Assembly (NCBI RefSeq): GCF_007997085.1
Contig: NZ_VORR01000003.1
Location: 1 to 64,000 of the forward strand
Source of the DNA: Polaribacter sp. IC066
Lineage (GTDB): Bacteria; Bacteroidota; Bacteroidia; Flavobacteriales; Flavobacteriaceae
Length of the DNA: 64,000 nucleotides
Direction: 5' to 3'
Part shown: positions 53,488 to 62,460 of the stretch, piece after piece
Numbering within the stretch: position 1 is the stretch's first letter
Layout of the letters: the number at the start of each line of letters is the position of its first letter
Made by a program: the position numbers and the translations under genes
Notes under the pieces: model-generated
Database searches by the model: none
Told to the model about the DNA's origin: nothing
Seen by the model: the letters and a program-made list of their open reading frames with translations, nothing else

Positions 53488-54132
53488 TTAAGAGGTTGGT
53501 TCTGCATCAGAAATAATTTGAGGATATGATATTTTTATATCTTCAACTTTTCTTCTTAACTGCTCAACTCTATTTTTTAAATCTGCACTTTTCTTAGCAT
53601 CTTTAAAGGACTCCTCTAATTCTTCAAAAGAGATACCGTAACGCTCTCTAGAAAGACGATCTCTTAATTCGTTATAGGCTCTTAACAACTCATTTTGAAC
53701 AATAATGTAGGTACCATATTCTGTACCTCTATCACTTTGAACAGAAACAATTGCTTTGTTAGGATGATCTGAAGATGCATCACTTCTTTCTCCTTTACAG
53801 TAATCACAAGCTTTACCAGGAGTACCGTCTTCATCAGGATTCCCTGTACCTCCACCATTATCTATAAAAGCCATGGCAGCTTCTTTTAAATCTTTAATTT
53901 CCATACGATCTCCTTCTACAAGAAGTTCGTTATTTCTATTAATATTTACCTCAAAGATATTTTTTTCTTTAATTACAGGCGGCACATAATCTATTGGCGG
54001 TTTTTCTGATAACTTCTTAGAGACACCTGAATCTACATTCATGGTTGTAGTTACTAAGAAGAAAATTAATAACAGAAAAGCAATATCTGCCATCGAACCT
54101 GCGTTAATTTCTGGATTTTCTCTTCTTGCCAT
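53488..54132 (-). CDS. exbD: ExbD/TolR-family protein with an enlarged periplasmic domain and CxxC
   Basis: This is a 214-residue ExbD-like protein. The N-terminus MARRENPEINAGSMADIAF and the helix DIAFLLLIFFLVTTTMNVD keep the proton-relay Asp. The periplasmic part is longer than usual and includes a loop with two Cys (GKACDYCKGERSD, near residue 107-110) and a C-terminal predicted coiled segment (SADLKNRVEQLRRKVEDI). The CxxC could form a disulfide in the periplasm. It is four bases after the small membrane protein gene, and similar proteins occur beside a second exbD in Flavobacteriaceae. Confidence 0.88.
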   Translation of the reverse strand: MARRENPEINAGSMADIAFLLLIFFLVTTTMNVDSGVSKKLSEKPPIDYVPPVIKEKNIFEVNINRNNELLVEGDRMEIKDLKEAAMAFIDNGGGTGNPDEDGTPGKACDYCKGERSDASSDHPNKAIVSVQSDRGTEYGTYIIVQNELLRAYNELRDRLSRERYGISFEELEESFKDAKKSADLKNRVEQLRRKVEDIKISYPQIISDAEPTS

Positions 54133-54136
54133 ATAT

Positions 54137-54598
54137 TTATGATTTAACTAATCCTTTTAATAAATCGATTACAAAGAATATACCTGCTATACCACCTAAA
54201 ATAATGCTATACCAAATACCTGCTCCTACCCAACGATTCACAGAAGACCCCTCTTCACCACCTACCTCAACTTTACCTGCTGCGTTGTACACTACATCAC
54301 TATCAGACAAGAAGTAAGCAATAAATAAAAGCACTGCTAATACTGCTATACCACCTAAAGTTTTCTTTAAATTTTCTGGGTTTCTAATTAAACTCCATAA
54401 AGACAAAGCGATCGTTACAATTACTGCTATGATAAATAACCAAGTAGAAAAAGATATTAACGGGCTTACTACACTATTTTGAAGTTCTACGTCTGTTACT
54501 AGAGCCTCGGTATCTTCCATAAAAATTCTTATGAAAAGAAAACCACCAATAAGGGCTATCACAGCAATTAAAATATTTAAAATTTTATTACTTTTCAT
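54137..54598 (-). CDS. Four-helix membrane protein in the exbB-exbD operon
   Basis: This is a 153-residue integral membrane protein with four hydrophobic segments: about 7-26 (ILNILIAVIALIGGFLFIRI), 45-68, 80-97 and 128-148. It lies eight bases after exbB and four before the first exbD on the same strand, so it is almost certainly co-expressed. It has no ExbB or ExbD signature and no known domain that I recognise. It may be an accessory part of the proton-driven complex; that is inferred only from position. Confidence 0.8.
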   Translation of the reverse strand: MKSNKILNILIAVIALIGGFLFIRIFMEDTEALVTDVELQNSVVSPLISFSTWLFIIAVIVTIALSLWSLIRNPENLKKTLGGIAVLAVLLFIAYFLSDSDVVYNAAGKVEVGGEEGSSVNRWVGAGIWYSIILGGIAGIFFVIDLLKGLVKS

Positions 54599-54606
54599 AT
54601 TGAATA

Positions 54607-55332
54607 TTATTTTTTATACTTAACTAATAAATCTATCAATGAGATAGAAGCGTCTTCCATACTGTTTACAATACTATCGATTTTTGCAACGATATAATTA
54701 TAAAAAATTTGAAGAATAATAGCCACAATAAGACCAAATACCGTTGTTAATAAGGCTACTTTAATACCACCTGCAACTACTGCCGGAGAGATATCATTTG
54801 CTACAGCAATATCGTTAAATGCTCCAATCATACCAATTACAGTACCCATGAAACCAAGCATTGGCGCTAGTGCGATAAATAAAGAAATCCAAGAAACATT
54901 TTTCTCTAATTGCCCCATTTGTACACCACCATAAGAAACAACTGCTTTTTCAGCTTGCTCTACACCTTCGTCAACTCTATCTAAACCTTGATAAAAAATT
55001 GATGCTACAGGCCCTTTTGTATTTCTACAAACTTCTTTTGCAGCTTCTACTCCACCAGAACTTAAAGCATCATCTACACTTGCTAACAACTTTTTTGTAT
55101 TTGTTGTAGCCATGTTTAAATAAATAATTCTTTCAATTGAAATAGCCAAACCTAAAATTAAGGCTACTAATACAATTCCCATAAATTCTGGACCACCATC
55201 AATAAAGTTTTGCTTTAAAATTTGGTGAAACGTTTGTGATTCTGTTGCTGCTGCTTCCTGAGCGAAAGTGGATTGTATAGCTCCAAAAAACATAAATCCT
55301 GTTACAGATAAGACATTTACTACTTTTTTCAT
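54607..55332 (-). CDS. exbB: ExbB/TolQ/MotA-family proton channel protein
   Basis: ExbB forms the inner-membrane pentamer that powers TonB-dependent receptors or an equivalent system. The 241 residues start with an extra hydrophobic segment that looks like a signal sequence (VLSVTGFMFFGAIQSTFAQ), as seen in many Bacteroidota ExbB proteins. Helices follow at about 52-72, 145-170 (SLFIALAPMLGFMGTVIGMI) and 190-215. The GTVIGMIGAF motif is the family signature. It leads an exbB-x-exbD-exbD operon and could serve the receptor encoded at 6753. Confidence 0.93.
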   Translation of the reverse strand: MKKVVNVLSVTGFMFFGAIQSTFAQEAAATESQTFHQILKQNFIDGGPEFMGIVLVALILGLAISIERIIYLNMATTNTKKLLASVDDALSSGGVEAAKEVCRNTKGPVASIFYQGLDRVDEGVEQAEKAVVSYGGVQMGQLEKNVSWISLFIALAPMLGFMGTVIGMIGAFNDIAVANDISPAVVAGGIKVALLTTVFGLIVAIILQIFYNYIVAKIDSIVNSMEDASISLIDLLVKYKK

Positions 55333-55570
55333 CTTTGTTATAGATTAATTTTAATTGTTAATGGGTTAAAGATATAAATTTTCATCTCAAAAAAAGAAAA
55401 AATGATAAAATTTCTATTATTTAATTAAGAAATCTCTTCTTTCATTTTAGAGACTGCCAAGTAACAAAAAATGTTATGCATAAAAAAATTTTTTTACGCT
55501 ATTTCTCTCAATAGGCTCATTTTATTGCGAAAATATTTGTGTTTTGACAAATTATGAATCATTTAGTTAC

Positions 55571-56608
55571 CTAAACATCAGAAATTTCTCCTCTTAAAGG
55601 TTTTTCAAAATAAAAAGTAAATTCTTTTACAGATAAATTTTTATTCAATAAATACATTAATTTTGCAACTGCAGATTCTGTGGTAATATCTTTTCCACTG
55701 ATAATTCCTATTTCTTTTAAACCAAGACTTGTTTCATAATGCCCTTGCATTACGCTTCCTCCTGCGCACTGCGTTACGTTTATAATTTTTATATTCTTTG
55801 AAATAGCAACTTTTAACAAGTTTAAAAACCACGGTTTGTCTAATGCGTTCCCTGCGCCATAAGTCTCAAGAACAACCCCTTTTAAATTGCTGATATTTAA
55901 AATACTATGAACCACATTCTCTGTAATTCCTGGAAATAGTTTTAGAATAACAAGATCATCAATCAATTCTTTTCTAACGATTAAATCTTTTAAACCTCCT
56001 TTCGGTTTGTATAAAAAATATTCATTAAAGTTAAGATGCACCCCACTTTCTGCTAAAGCAGGATAGTTCATAGAAGTAAATGCTTCAAATTGTTCGGCAT
56101 TTATTTTTGTTGTTCTATTAGCTCTGTATAGTTTATATTCAAAATACAGACAAACTTCAGAGATTATTGGCTTACCGTCTTTTTGAGAACAGGCAATTTC
56201 TATAGATGTAATCAAATTTTCTTTTGCATCTGTTCTTAAATCGCCAATAGGCAGCTGCGAACCTGTAAAAATAATTGGCTTTTGTAAATTTTCGAACATA
56301 AAACTTATCGCCGATGAAATATAAGACATGGTATCTGAACCGGTTAAGACTACAAATCCGTCAAACTTCCTGTAATTGGTCTCAATTGTTTCGGCAAGTT
56401 CTTTGTAAAATAAAATATTCATGTTTGAAGAATCTATAGGATCCTCAAAAGAAATACTTTTAATATTGCAGTTTAATTGTTCTAATTCTGGAATATTTTC
56501 TATTATCTGACTAAAATCAAAAGCCTTTAACGCCTTTGTTTTGTAATCTTTGATCATTCCTATTGTTCCGCCTGTGTAAACAATTAATATGTTTGGTTTT
56601 TTTGACAT
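55571..56608 (-). CDS. ansA: Type I L-asparaginase
   Basis: This enzyme hydrolyses asparagine to aspartate and ammonia. The 345 residues lack a signal peptide, so it is cytosolic like E. coli AnsA. The catalytic motifs are YTGGTIGM near residue 10 (nucleophile Thr) and VLTGSDTMSY near 90. The second usually reads GTDTM, so Ser replaces the first Thr. Further features are FTGSQLPIGDLRTDAKENL and the later GVVLETYGAGNALD. It stands alone and is divergent from the protease gene at 56756. Confidence 0.93.
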   Translation of the reverse strand: MSKKPNILIVYTGGTIGMIKDYKTKALKAFDFSQIIENIPELEQLNCNIKSISFEDPIDSSNMNILFYKELAETIETNYRKFDGFVVLTGSDTMSYISSAISFMFENLQKPIIFTGSQLPIGDLRTDAKENLITSIEIACSQKDGKPIISEVCLYFEYKLYRANRTTKINAEQFEAFTSMNYPALAESGVHLNFNEYFLYKPKGGLKDLIVRKELIDDLVILKLFPGITENVVHSILNISNLKGVVLETYGAGNALDKPWFLNLLKVAISKNIKIINVTQCAGGSVMQGHYETSLGLKEIGIISGKDITTESAVAKLMYLLNKNLSVKEFTFYFEKPLRGEISDV

Positions 56609-56755
56609 TATGACATTAATTCTTAATAAATCCTTAAATTATATCTCTTTACATACGCCAACAAACAATTTTTATTGACAAAAATCATCTTGGAATACTT
56701 TATGTTGTAAATTTATCAAACAAATATGAAATACAATTTTTAAAATAATAAAATT

Positions 56756-57454
56756 ATGATCGGATTCTATGTATTAATTGGTATAATAGCGCTCTTAAGT
56801 TGGTTTGTAAGCAATCAATTGAAACAAAAATTTAAGAAGTATTCTCAAGTTCATTTAAAAAATGGAATGAGCGGTGCAGAAATTGCTACAAAAATGCTTG
56901 CAGACAATGGTATTTTTGATGTAAAAGTAATTTCTACCCCGGGTAGATTAACAGACCACTACAACCCACAAGACAAAACTGTAAATTTAAGTGAATCGGT
57001 TTACAGCCAAAGAAATGCTGCTTCTGCTGCCGTAGCTGCGCATGAAGTTGGGCACGCTGTGCAACATGCGCAAGCTTATAGTTATTTAACAATGCGTTCT
57101 CAATTGGTACCTATTGTAAGTGTTACCTCTAAATACTCGCAATGGTTAGTTTTTGGTGGTTTAATTTTAGGAGCTGCCTCTAGCGCAACAGGTATCGGTT
57201 TTTATATTGCCGTTACTGGTTTAGTCTTTATGGGGTTTGCTACACTTTTTAGCTTTATAACGCTACCTGTAGAATATGACGCTAGTAACAGAGCTTTAGC
57301 TTGGCTAAAAGATAAAAACATGGTAACACCAGATGAATATGCTGGTTCTAAAGACGCCCTAAAATGGGCAGCTAGAACTTATTTAGTTGCTGCGCTGGGT
57401 TCTTTAGCAATGCTTTTATATTGGGGAATGCAAATTTTAGGAGGTAGAGATTAG
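56756..57454 (+). CDS. Membrane zinc metallopeptidase (YugP-like)
   Basis: This is a 232-residue membrane protein of the neutral zinc metallopeptidase family to which YugP belongs. It starts with a helix (IGFYVLIGIIALLSWFVS), has the zinc motif HEVGH in VAAHEVGHAVQHAQAYSY near residue 96-100, and has further helices at about 125-165 and 205-225. The third ligand region is probably LPVEYDASNRALAWL. The substrate is unknown. A terminator follows. Confidence 0.9.
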   Translation: MIGFYVLIGIIALLSWFVSNQLKQKFKKYSQVHLKNGMSGAEIATKMLADNGIFDVKVISTPGRLTDHYNPQDKTVNLSESVYSQRNAASAAVAAHEVGHAVQHAQAYSYLTMRSQLVPIVSVTSKYSQWLVFGGLILGAASSATGIGFYIAVTGLVFMGFATLFSFITLPVEYDASNRALAWLKDKNMVTPDEYAGSKDALKWAARTYLVAALGSLAMLLYWGMQILGGRD

Positions 57455-57508
57455 TCTCAAAAATTCTTTTTATATTTCATTTTTTTAGCAACAATATTAA
57501 TTTAAAAC

Positions 57509-57545
57509 AAAATACTCTTGAGAAAAAGTCAAGAGTATTTTTTTT
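57509..57545 (+). terminator. Terminator of the metallopeptidase gene
   Basis: AAAATACTCTTGA (57509-57521) pairs perfectly with TCAAGAGTATTTT (57529-57541) around GAAAAAG and runs into T8. Confidence 0.88.
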
Positions 57546-57786
57546 ATTAGGAAACTTTTTTGAGATTATCCGCGTATTACTTTTATAGAAAATAGCACTC
57601 TGTTTATCGGAAAATTAACCCAATTCGTCCGATTTTGATTTTTACACTTTAACAAAATACAGACTTTTGCAGTGTTAAACAAAGAACAGACCTCCTTAAG
57701 AACCCATCCGTTTTTCCGGACAAACAATTTTACCGGAAACCTCAACATCAAAAATATTAAGCAGCATTTTTCTAATAAGCTCTCAA

Positions 57787-58226
57787 ATGAAATTTTATAC
57801 AAAAATTCTTTTTATTCTTTTCTTCGGAGTTTTAACAACATTTTTTAAATACGAAATTAAGGGTAAAATTATTGATGAAGAAAATCAACCTTTGCCTTTT
57901 ACGAATATTATTTTGTATAAAATTGGTAACGAAGCTAACCCAAAAGGAACAGTCTCTAATGACAAAGGGGAGTATACGTTGGAAAATATTGCTTCAGGGA
58001 ATTATTCACTAGAAATCTCTATGTTAGGTTTTGAAATTGAAAAAATAATTGAATCTAGGTTAGAGACAAATAAGGTTTTTAACATCACTCTAAAAGAAGA
58101 AATGCAAACTTTAAACGAAGTGGTAGTAAAAAGTAAACGCCCAGTTATTAAACAAACTGCAGAAAAACTAATTGTCAATTTAAAAAATCAGAAATGATCT
58201 ATACAAATCCTAATTACCCTAAATGA
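57787..58226 (+). pseudogene. 5' remnant of a TonB-type receptor gene
   Basis: The frame starts at 57787 with a signal-like segment (FYTKILFILFFGVLTTFFKY). A carboxypeptidase-like domain follows (GKIIDEENQPLPFTNIILY to MLGFEIEKI), then LNEVVVKSKRPVIKQTAEKL, the start of the linker to the plug in outer-membrane barrel proteins like the one at 6753. It stops at 58197. In the next frame the sequence continues SEMIYTNPNYPK and stops again. The plug and barrel are absent, so this is a truncated and frameshifted remnant. The lost barrel is not found nearby. Confidence 0.72.
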
Positions 58227-58472
58227 CTATCAGAAATATCAATAAATTATTCATATTAAAAACGGTCAACCTTATTTAGGGATCGTCAACAAGAAGTAAA
58301 AAAAGGACACAAAAACAACATAAGAAAACCAAGCTTTGAAAACAGGATAAAAAAAAGACAAGAAACAAGACTAAACTGATTTGAGAAACGAGCTTAAAAA
58401 AGATTAAAACTCGAGATTTTGAAAAATTTAGGAACAAAACCAAAAAAAAATTAAAACCCTTTCTTAAATACA
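58227..58472. other. Purine-rich non-coding stretch
   Basis: The plus strand from about 58285 to 58460 is very rich in A and G and poor in T. As a result the minus strand holds an open frame of 65 codons full of Phe and Leu (58473-58276). Composition alone could produce this frame, so no gene is called here. Confidence 0.4.
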
Positions 58473-59594
58473 TTATTGCACATTAACAAAAGACCTGAAA
58501 TTTTTTATGTCTATCACCTCAACTTTTAAATCATAGGTGTTTTCAAAAGTTTTAGGAATTTTTACTTTCTGTTTGTTACTCCATTTAAACTCATATGCAA
58601 CTATTGAATCATGCGAAGTTTCTACATAATCAACTTCTTGTTGCCTTGTTGTTCTCCAAAAATAAGCTTTAGAATAATTTTTATTGTACAAATTACTTTT
58701 TAGACGTTCTGTAACTAAAAAATTCTCCCACAACATTCCTTTGTCTTGTCTTAAATTAAGACTTCTAAAATCTCTAATAACTGCATTTCGAATTCCTAAA
58801 TCGTAAAAATATATTTTCTGACTTTTCTTTATTTCAGATCTCAAATTTTTACTAAAACTAGGCAATCTAAAAATAACATAATTATTTTCTAAAATATCTA
58901 TATACGCACTTACCGTATTTTTATCGATGCCTAATACTCTAGAAAGTTCATTAAAACTTACCTCTTGACCAATTTGATAGGCCAATGCTTGTACTAATTT
59001 CTCTAAAATTTCTGGTTTTTTAATTGAGTGATAGGGTAAGATATCTTTATACAAATAACTATCTGCCAAATTGGTTAAAAGTTCTATTTCATCACCCAAA
59101 TTATTAATAATATCTGGATACATTCCGTATAAAATACGTTGTTCTAATTGTTGTGTAGCTTTTAAGTAACCAACATTACTCTCAAACTCCTTCCAGGAAA
59201 TTGGTAATAAACTGAATTGAAATTTCCTACCAGTTAAAGGTTCGTTAGTAAGGTTCTTTAATTCAAATGCAGATGAACCACTTACTAAAAGTTGTACCTC
59301 TTCAAATTGGTCTGTAATTATTTTTAAAGTCAAACCAATATTCGGAATTCTTTGCGCTTCGTCTATAAACACAAATTTAAAATCACCAATAATAGATTTT
59401 AACTGTTCTGTATTTACATGTTCTAACAATGCCCTTACAGTTGGATCATCACCATCTAAAAAAAGGTGCTTCTTCTCTTTCAAAATAGTATGTAACAAAG
59501 TCGTTTTACCCACTTGTCTTGGCCCAACCAAAACAATAGATTTTCCTTTTCCGTACTTTTCTATAATTTGAGAGTATAACTGTCTTTTTATCAT
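58473..59594 (-). CDS. AAA-family ATPase with DUF4143 domain
   Basis: This is a 373-residue protein of the AAA_14/DUF4143 group, widespread and poorly understood. The ATPase half has Walker A VLVGPRQVGKTTLLH (about 22-36), Walker B FKFVFIDEAQRIPN and a sensor-like LLVSGSSAFEL. A winged-helix segment lies in the middle (VSFNELSRVLGIDKNTVSAYIDIL, about 215-238). The DUF4143 half (KIYFYDLGIRNAVI, LWENFLVTERLK) ends with a nuclease-like YFWRTTRQQEVDYVE and AYEFKWSNKQK, resembling PD-(D/E)xK folds. Tandem palindromes cover its promoter. The helix-turn-helix makes self-regulation plausible. Confidence 0.88.
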   Translation of the reverse strand: MIKRQLYSQIIEKYGKGKSIVLVGPRQVGKTTLLHTILKEKKHLFLDGDDPTVRALLEHVNTEQLKSIIGDFKFVFIDEAQRIPNIGLTLKIITDQFEEVQLLVSGSSAFELKNLTNEPLTGRKFQFSLLPISWKEFESNVGYLKATQQLEQRILYGMYPDIINNLGDEIELLTNLADSYLYKDILPYHSIKKPEILEKLVQALAYQIGQEVSFNELSRVLGIDKNTVSAYIDILENNYVIFRLPSFSKNLRSEIKKSQKIYFYDLGIRNAVIRDFRSLNLRQDKGMLWENFLVTERLKSNLYNKNYSKAYFWRTTRQQEVDYVETSHDSIVAYEFKWSNKQKVKIPKTFENTYDLKVEVIDIKNFRSFVNVQ

Positions 59595-59607
59595 GGAAAC
59601 ATCTTAA

Positions 59608-59667
59608 TTCACCAAATATACGTATATTCAGTGAATAATTTCACCAAATATACGTATTTACAGTGAA
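59608..59667 (-). promoter_or_regulatory. Two tandem 28-bp palindromes, each containing a -7 box
   Basis: Copies at 59608-59635 and 59640-59667 share the form TTCAC-CAAATATACGTATAT-GTGAA and start 32 bases apart. Copy 1 is palindromic at 24 of 28 positions around the ATATACGTATAT core. On the minus strand each contains TATATTTG (59620-59613 and 59652-59645), a match to TAnnTTTG. They lie 14-73 bases before the ATPase ATG. They look like operators overlapping the promoter. Confidence 0.7.
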
Positions 59668-59913
59668 TACACTAATCAAAATAGCTCTATTTATAAATCA
59701 AAAAGCTGGTACATAAGTCTATTCGTCATTGAAGGTTTGTTTGAGATATTTAAAGATTGCTAAAATGAAGATGTATTTCTATTGAAAGTATCTTACGAAG
59801 TAAAAAAAAGTAGTAAAAACAGATCCACTCTTCAAAAACCTCTTGGATTTCTGATTAAAAGATTGCTTCGTTCCTCGCAAAGACGAGAAAATCTATTAAT
59901 TTGGATTTCAACT
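59668..59913. other. Non-coding spacer
   Basis: Between the tandem palindromes and the next terminator I see no gene. A short patch around 59870-59895 (GCTTCGTTCCTCGCAAAGAC) is less AT-rich and resembles dispersed intergenic text of the family, but there is no second copy here. Confidence 0.35.
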
Positions 59914-59947
59914 AAAAAAACCTTCTTGATTTCTCAAAAAGGTTTTT
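59914..59947 (-). terminator. Terminator of the lepA unit
   Basis: AAAAACCTT-cTTGA pairs with TCAA-AAAGGTTTTT. On the minus strand the hairpin ends in T7. It lies about 24 bases past the stop of the small membrane protein gene. Confidence 0.7.
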
Positions 59948-59970
59948 CTGTTTTTATATAACTTAAAAAA

Positions 59971-60141
59971 TTACCTCGTTTGTTTCTTTTTTGCAGGAAA
60001 TAAACCAAATGTTAATGCCAACCCTACAGCAGCAAATACTCCTGTAAAAAAATCTAAAATATCATTTTCTAACTTAAATATGAATATTAGAGCAGTACAG
60101 ATTACTAAAATAAAAATTCCTAAACTCTTATAGGTATTCAT
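59971..60141 (-). CDS. Small membrane protein downstream of lepA
   Basis: This protein has 56 residues from the ATG at 60141 (MNTYKSLGIFILVICTALIF); an upstream ATG at 60171 would add ten polar residues. Two hydrophobic segments, about 8-24 and 33-49 (FFTGVFAAVGLALTFGLFP), are followed by a basic tail (AKKKQTR). It follows lepA on the same strand and precedes the shared terminator. No family is recognised. Confidence 0.6.
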   Translation of the reverse strand: MNTYKSLGIFILVICTALIFIFKLENDILDFFTGVFAAVGLALTFGLFPAKKKQTR

Positions 60142-60191
60142 ACTAATTTTTAACCTTGTTTCTTGTCTCAAAACAGTCTTGTCTCTTACTC

Positions 60192-61988
60192 TTAATCATT
60201 CAACTTCAAAACAGCCATAAATGCTTCTTGCGGAATTTCTACATTACCAACCTGGCGCATTCTTTTCTTCCCTTTTTTCTGCTTTTCTAATAACTTACGT
60301 TTTCTAGAAATATCTCCTCCATAACATTTTGCAGTAACATCTTTACGCAAAGCTTTAGTAGTTTCACGCGCAATGATCTTTGCACCAATTGCTGCTTGAA
60401 TAGGAATATCAAACTGTTGTCTTGGTATTAATTCTTTTAATTTTTCAACAATTTTTTTACCAATATGGTATGCATTGTCTGCGTGTAATAAAGCAGAAAG
60501 TGCGTCTACTCCAGAACCATTTAATAAAATATCTACTCGTACTAATTTCGATTCTCTCATACCGATAGGATGGTAATCAAAAGAAGCATATCCTTTAGAA
60601 ACTGTTTTTAAACGATCATAGAAATCGAAAACAATTTCCGCCAAAGGCATTTCAAAAATTAACTCAACTCTTTGCGTTGTTAAATATGTTTGATTGATAA
60701 TTTGACCTCGTTTTTCGATACACAAACTCATTACTTGCCCCACAAAATCGGACTTTGTAATAATAGATGCTTTGATAAAAGGTTCTTCTACTCTATCTAA
60801 TCTTGACGGATCTGGCAGATCTGTTGGATTGTTAAGAATAAGAATTTCATTTGGGTTCTTCTTTGTGTAGGCGTGGTAAGAAACGTTGGGAACTGTTGTA
60901 ATTACAGTCATATTAAATTCACGCTCTAAACGTTCTTGAATAATTTCCATGTGTAGCATTCCTAAAAACCCACAACGAAAACCAAAACCTAAAGCAGCAG
61001 AACTTTCTGGCTGAAATACCAAAGAAGCATCATTTAATTGCAGTTTTTCCATAGAATTACGCAATTCTTCATAGTCTTCTGTATCTACCGGATAAATACC
61101 TGCAAAAACCATTGGTTTCACATCTTCAAAACCATCAATAGTTTCAGTAGTTGGTCTTGCGAAATCTGTAATAGTATCTCCTACTTTTACTTCTTTTGCT
61201 GTTTTTATTCCTGTAATCAAATACCCAACATCACCTGTTTTTACAGACTTCTTTGCAACTTGTGTTAATTTTAACGTTCCGACTTCATCAGCAAAATATT
61301 TTTTACCTGTTTCCATGAACATTATTTCTTGACCTTTTTTTATCTCACCATTTAAAACTCTAAAATAGGTTTCAATACCTCTATAAGAGTTGTAAACAGA
61401 GTCGAAAATTAAGGCTTGCAAAGGTGCATCAGGATCTCCTTTTGGAGCAGGTATTTTATTGATAATCGCTTCGATAATCTTATCGACACCAAAACCTGTT
61501 TTTCCACTTGCGTGAATAACATCTTCTGGTTCACAACCTAATAAATCTACAATATCATCGGTTACTTCTTCTGGGTTAGCAGAAGGTAAATCTATTTTAT
61601 TTAAAACAGGAATAATCTCTAAATCATTCTCTAAAGCCAAGTATAAGTTAGAAATTGTTTGCGCTTGTATACTTTGCGCAGCATCTACAATTAACAAAGC
61701 CCCTTCACAGGCAGCAATAGATCTTGAAACTTCATAAGAAAAATCTACGTGCCCAGGAGTGTCTATTAAATTTAAAATATACTGCTCTCCGTTGTGCGTA
61801 TAATCCATCTGAATGGCGTGCGATTTTATAGTAATTCCACGTTCGCGCTCCAAGTCCATACTATCTAATAACTGATCTTTCTTCTCTCGATCTGTTACAG
61901 TACCAGTAAAATCTAACAATCTATCTGCTAATGTACTTTTACCATGATCGATGTGAGCAATAATGCAAAAGTTTCTAATATTCTTCAT
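60192..61988 (-). CDS. lepA: Elongation factor 4 (LepA)
   Basis: LepA is a ribosome-binding GTPase that affects translation under stress and ribosome assembly. The 598 residues match the family. The GTPase motifs are [15 protein letters not shown] (about 10-24), [26 protein letters not shown] and LNKID. The LepA-specific C-terminal domain is present ([29 protein letters not shown]). A promoter with the Bacteroidota pattern lies 30 bases upstream. Confidence 0.98.
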   Translation of the reverse strand: MKNIRNFCIIAHIDHGKSTLADRLLDFTGTVTDREKKDQLLDSMDLERERGITIKSHAIQMDYTHNGEQYILNLIDTPGHVDFSYEVSRSIAACEGALLIVDAAQSIQAQTISNLYLALENDLEIIPVLNKIDLPSANPEEVTDDIVDLLGCEPEDVIHASGKTGFGVDKIIEAIINKIPAPKGDPDAPLQALIFDSVYNSYRGIETYFRVLNGEIKKGQEIMFMETGKKYFADEVGTLKLTQVAKKSVKTGDVGYLITGIKTAKEVKVGDTITDFARPTTETIDGFEDVKPMVFAGIYPVDTEDYEELRNSMEKLQLNDASLVFQPESSAALGFGFRCGFLGMLHMEIIQERLEREFNMTVITTVPNVSYHAYTKKNPNEILILNNPTDLPDPSRLDRVEEPFIKASIITKSDFVGQVMSLCIEKRGQIINQTYLTTQRVELIFEMPLAEIVFDFYDRLKTVSKGYASFDYHPIGMRESKLVRVDILLNGSGVDALSALLHADNAYHIGKKIVEKLKELIPRQQFDIPIQAAIGAKIIARETTKALRKDVTAKCYGGDISRKRKLLEKQKKGKKRMRQVGNVEIPQEAFMAVLKLND

Positions 61989-62017
61989 TCGTTAAATTTG
62001 AGTTCTAAAATAGATTA

Positions 62018-62048
62018 CAAATATACGGGATTTAAAAAGCAGAAACAA
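62018..62048 (-). promoter_or_regulatory. Promoter of lepA
   Basis: On the minus strand a TTG at 62048-62046 is followed after 20 bases by TATATTTG at 62025-62018, 30 bases before the lepA ATG. The spacing is one base more than the usual 19. Confidence 0.6.
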
Positions 62049-62112
62049 TAAAACATTTTTGTAAAGTATTGAAACTTATGACTGTTTTTTATTTTATAAT
62101 TTAAAATCGTTC

Positions 62113-62345
62113 TTATCCGATAAAAGCCTCAAAATTGCTCTACTTTTAGAACCAACCTACCTTCCGGCAGACAGGGAAACAAGATTTAAACCCTAGCTAT
62201 CTGACAAAGACACATAACCTGAAATAAAAATATCTACTTTATTTTTATGAAATTATTTTCAAAAAAACACGGTGTCATTTAAAAAATTCGTAAAATATTT
62301 ACTTTAAAAGGGTTTCTCAAACTTAAAATATCTTTAACCGTACAC
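62113..62345. repeat. MITE-like dispersed element, copy B (233 bp)
   Basis: This is the second of three copies. The left end is TTATCCGATAAAAG and the right end is TTTAACCGTACAC. Internal blocks shared with copy A are AGAACCAACCT, ACCCTAGCTATCTGACAAA and GTGTCATTTAAAAAATTCG. It lies between the divergent lepA and SOUL genes. The micro-ORF seen in the other copies is kept at 62247-62282 (MKLFSKKHGVI). Confidence 0.75.
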
Positions 62346-62460
62346 TTATGGCTGATTTAAATTCAAAAAAAAAAGAACTTCTTTTTTAATTGAACATATG
62401 ATTATTTTAAACCGTTAAAAATATTATTTTTTTGTATATTCAACCTAAATAACACAAAAA

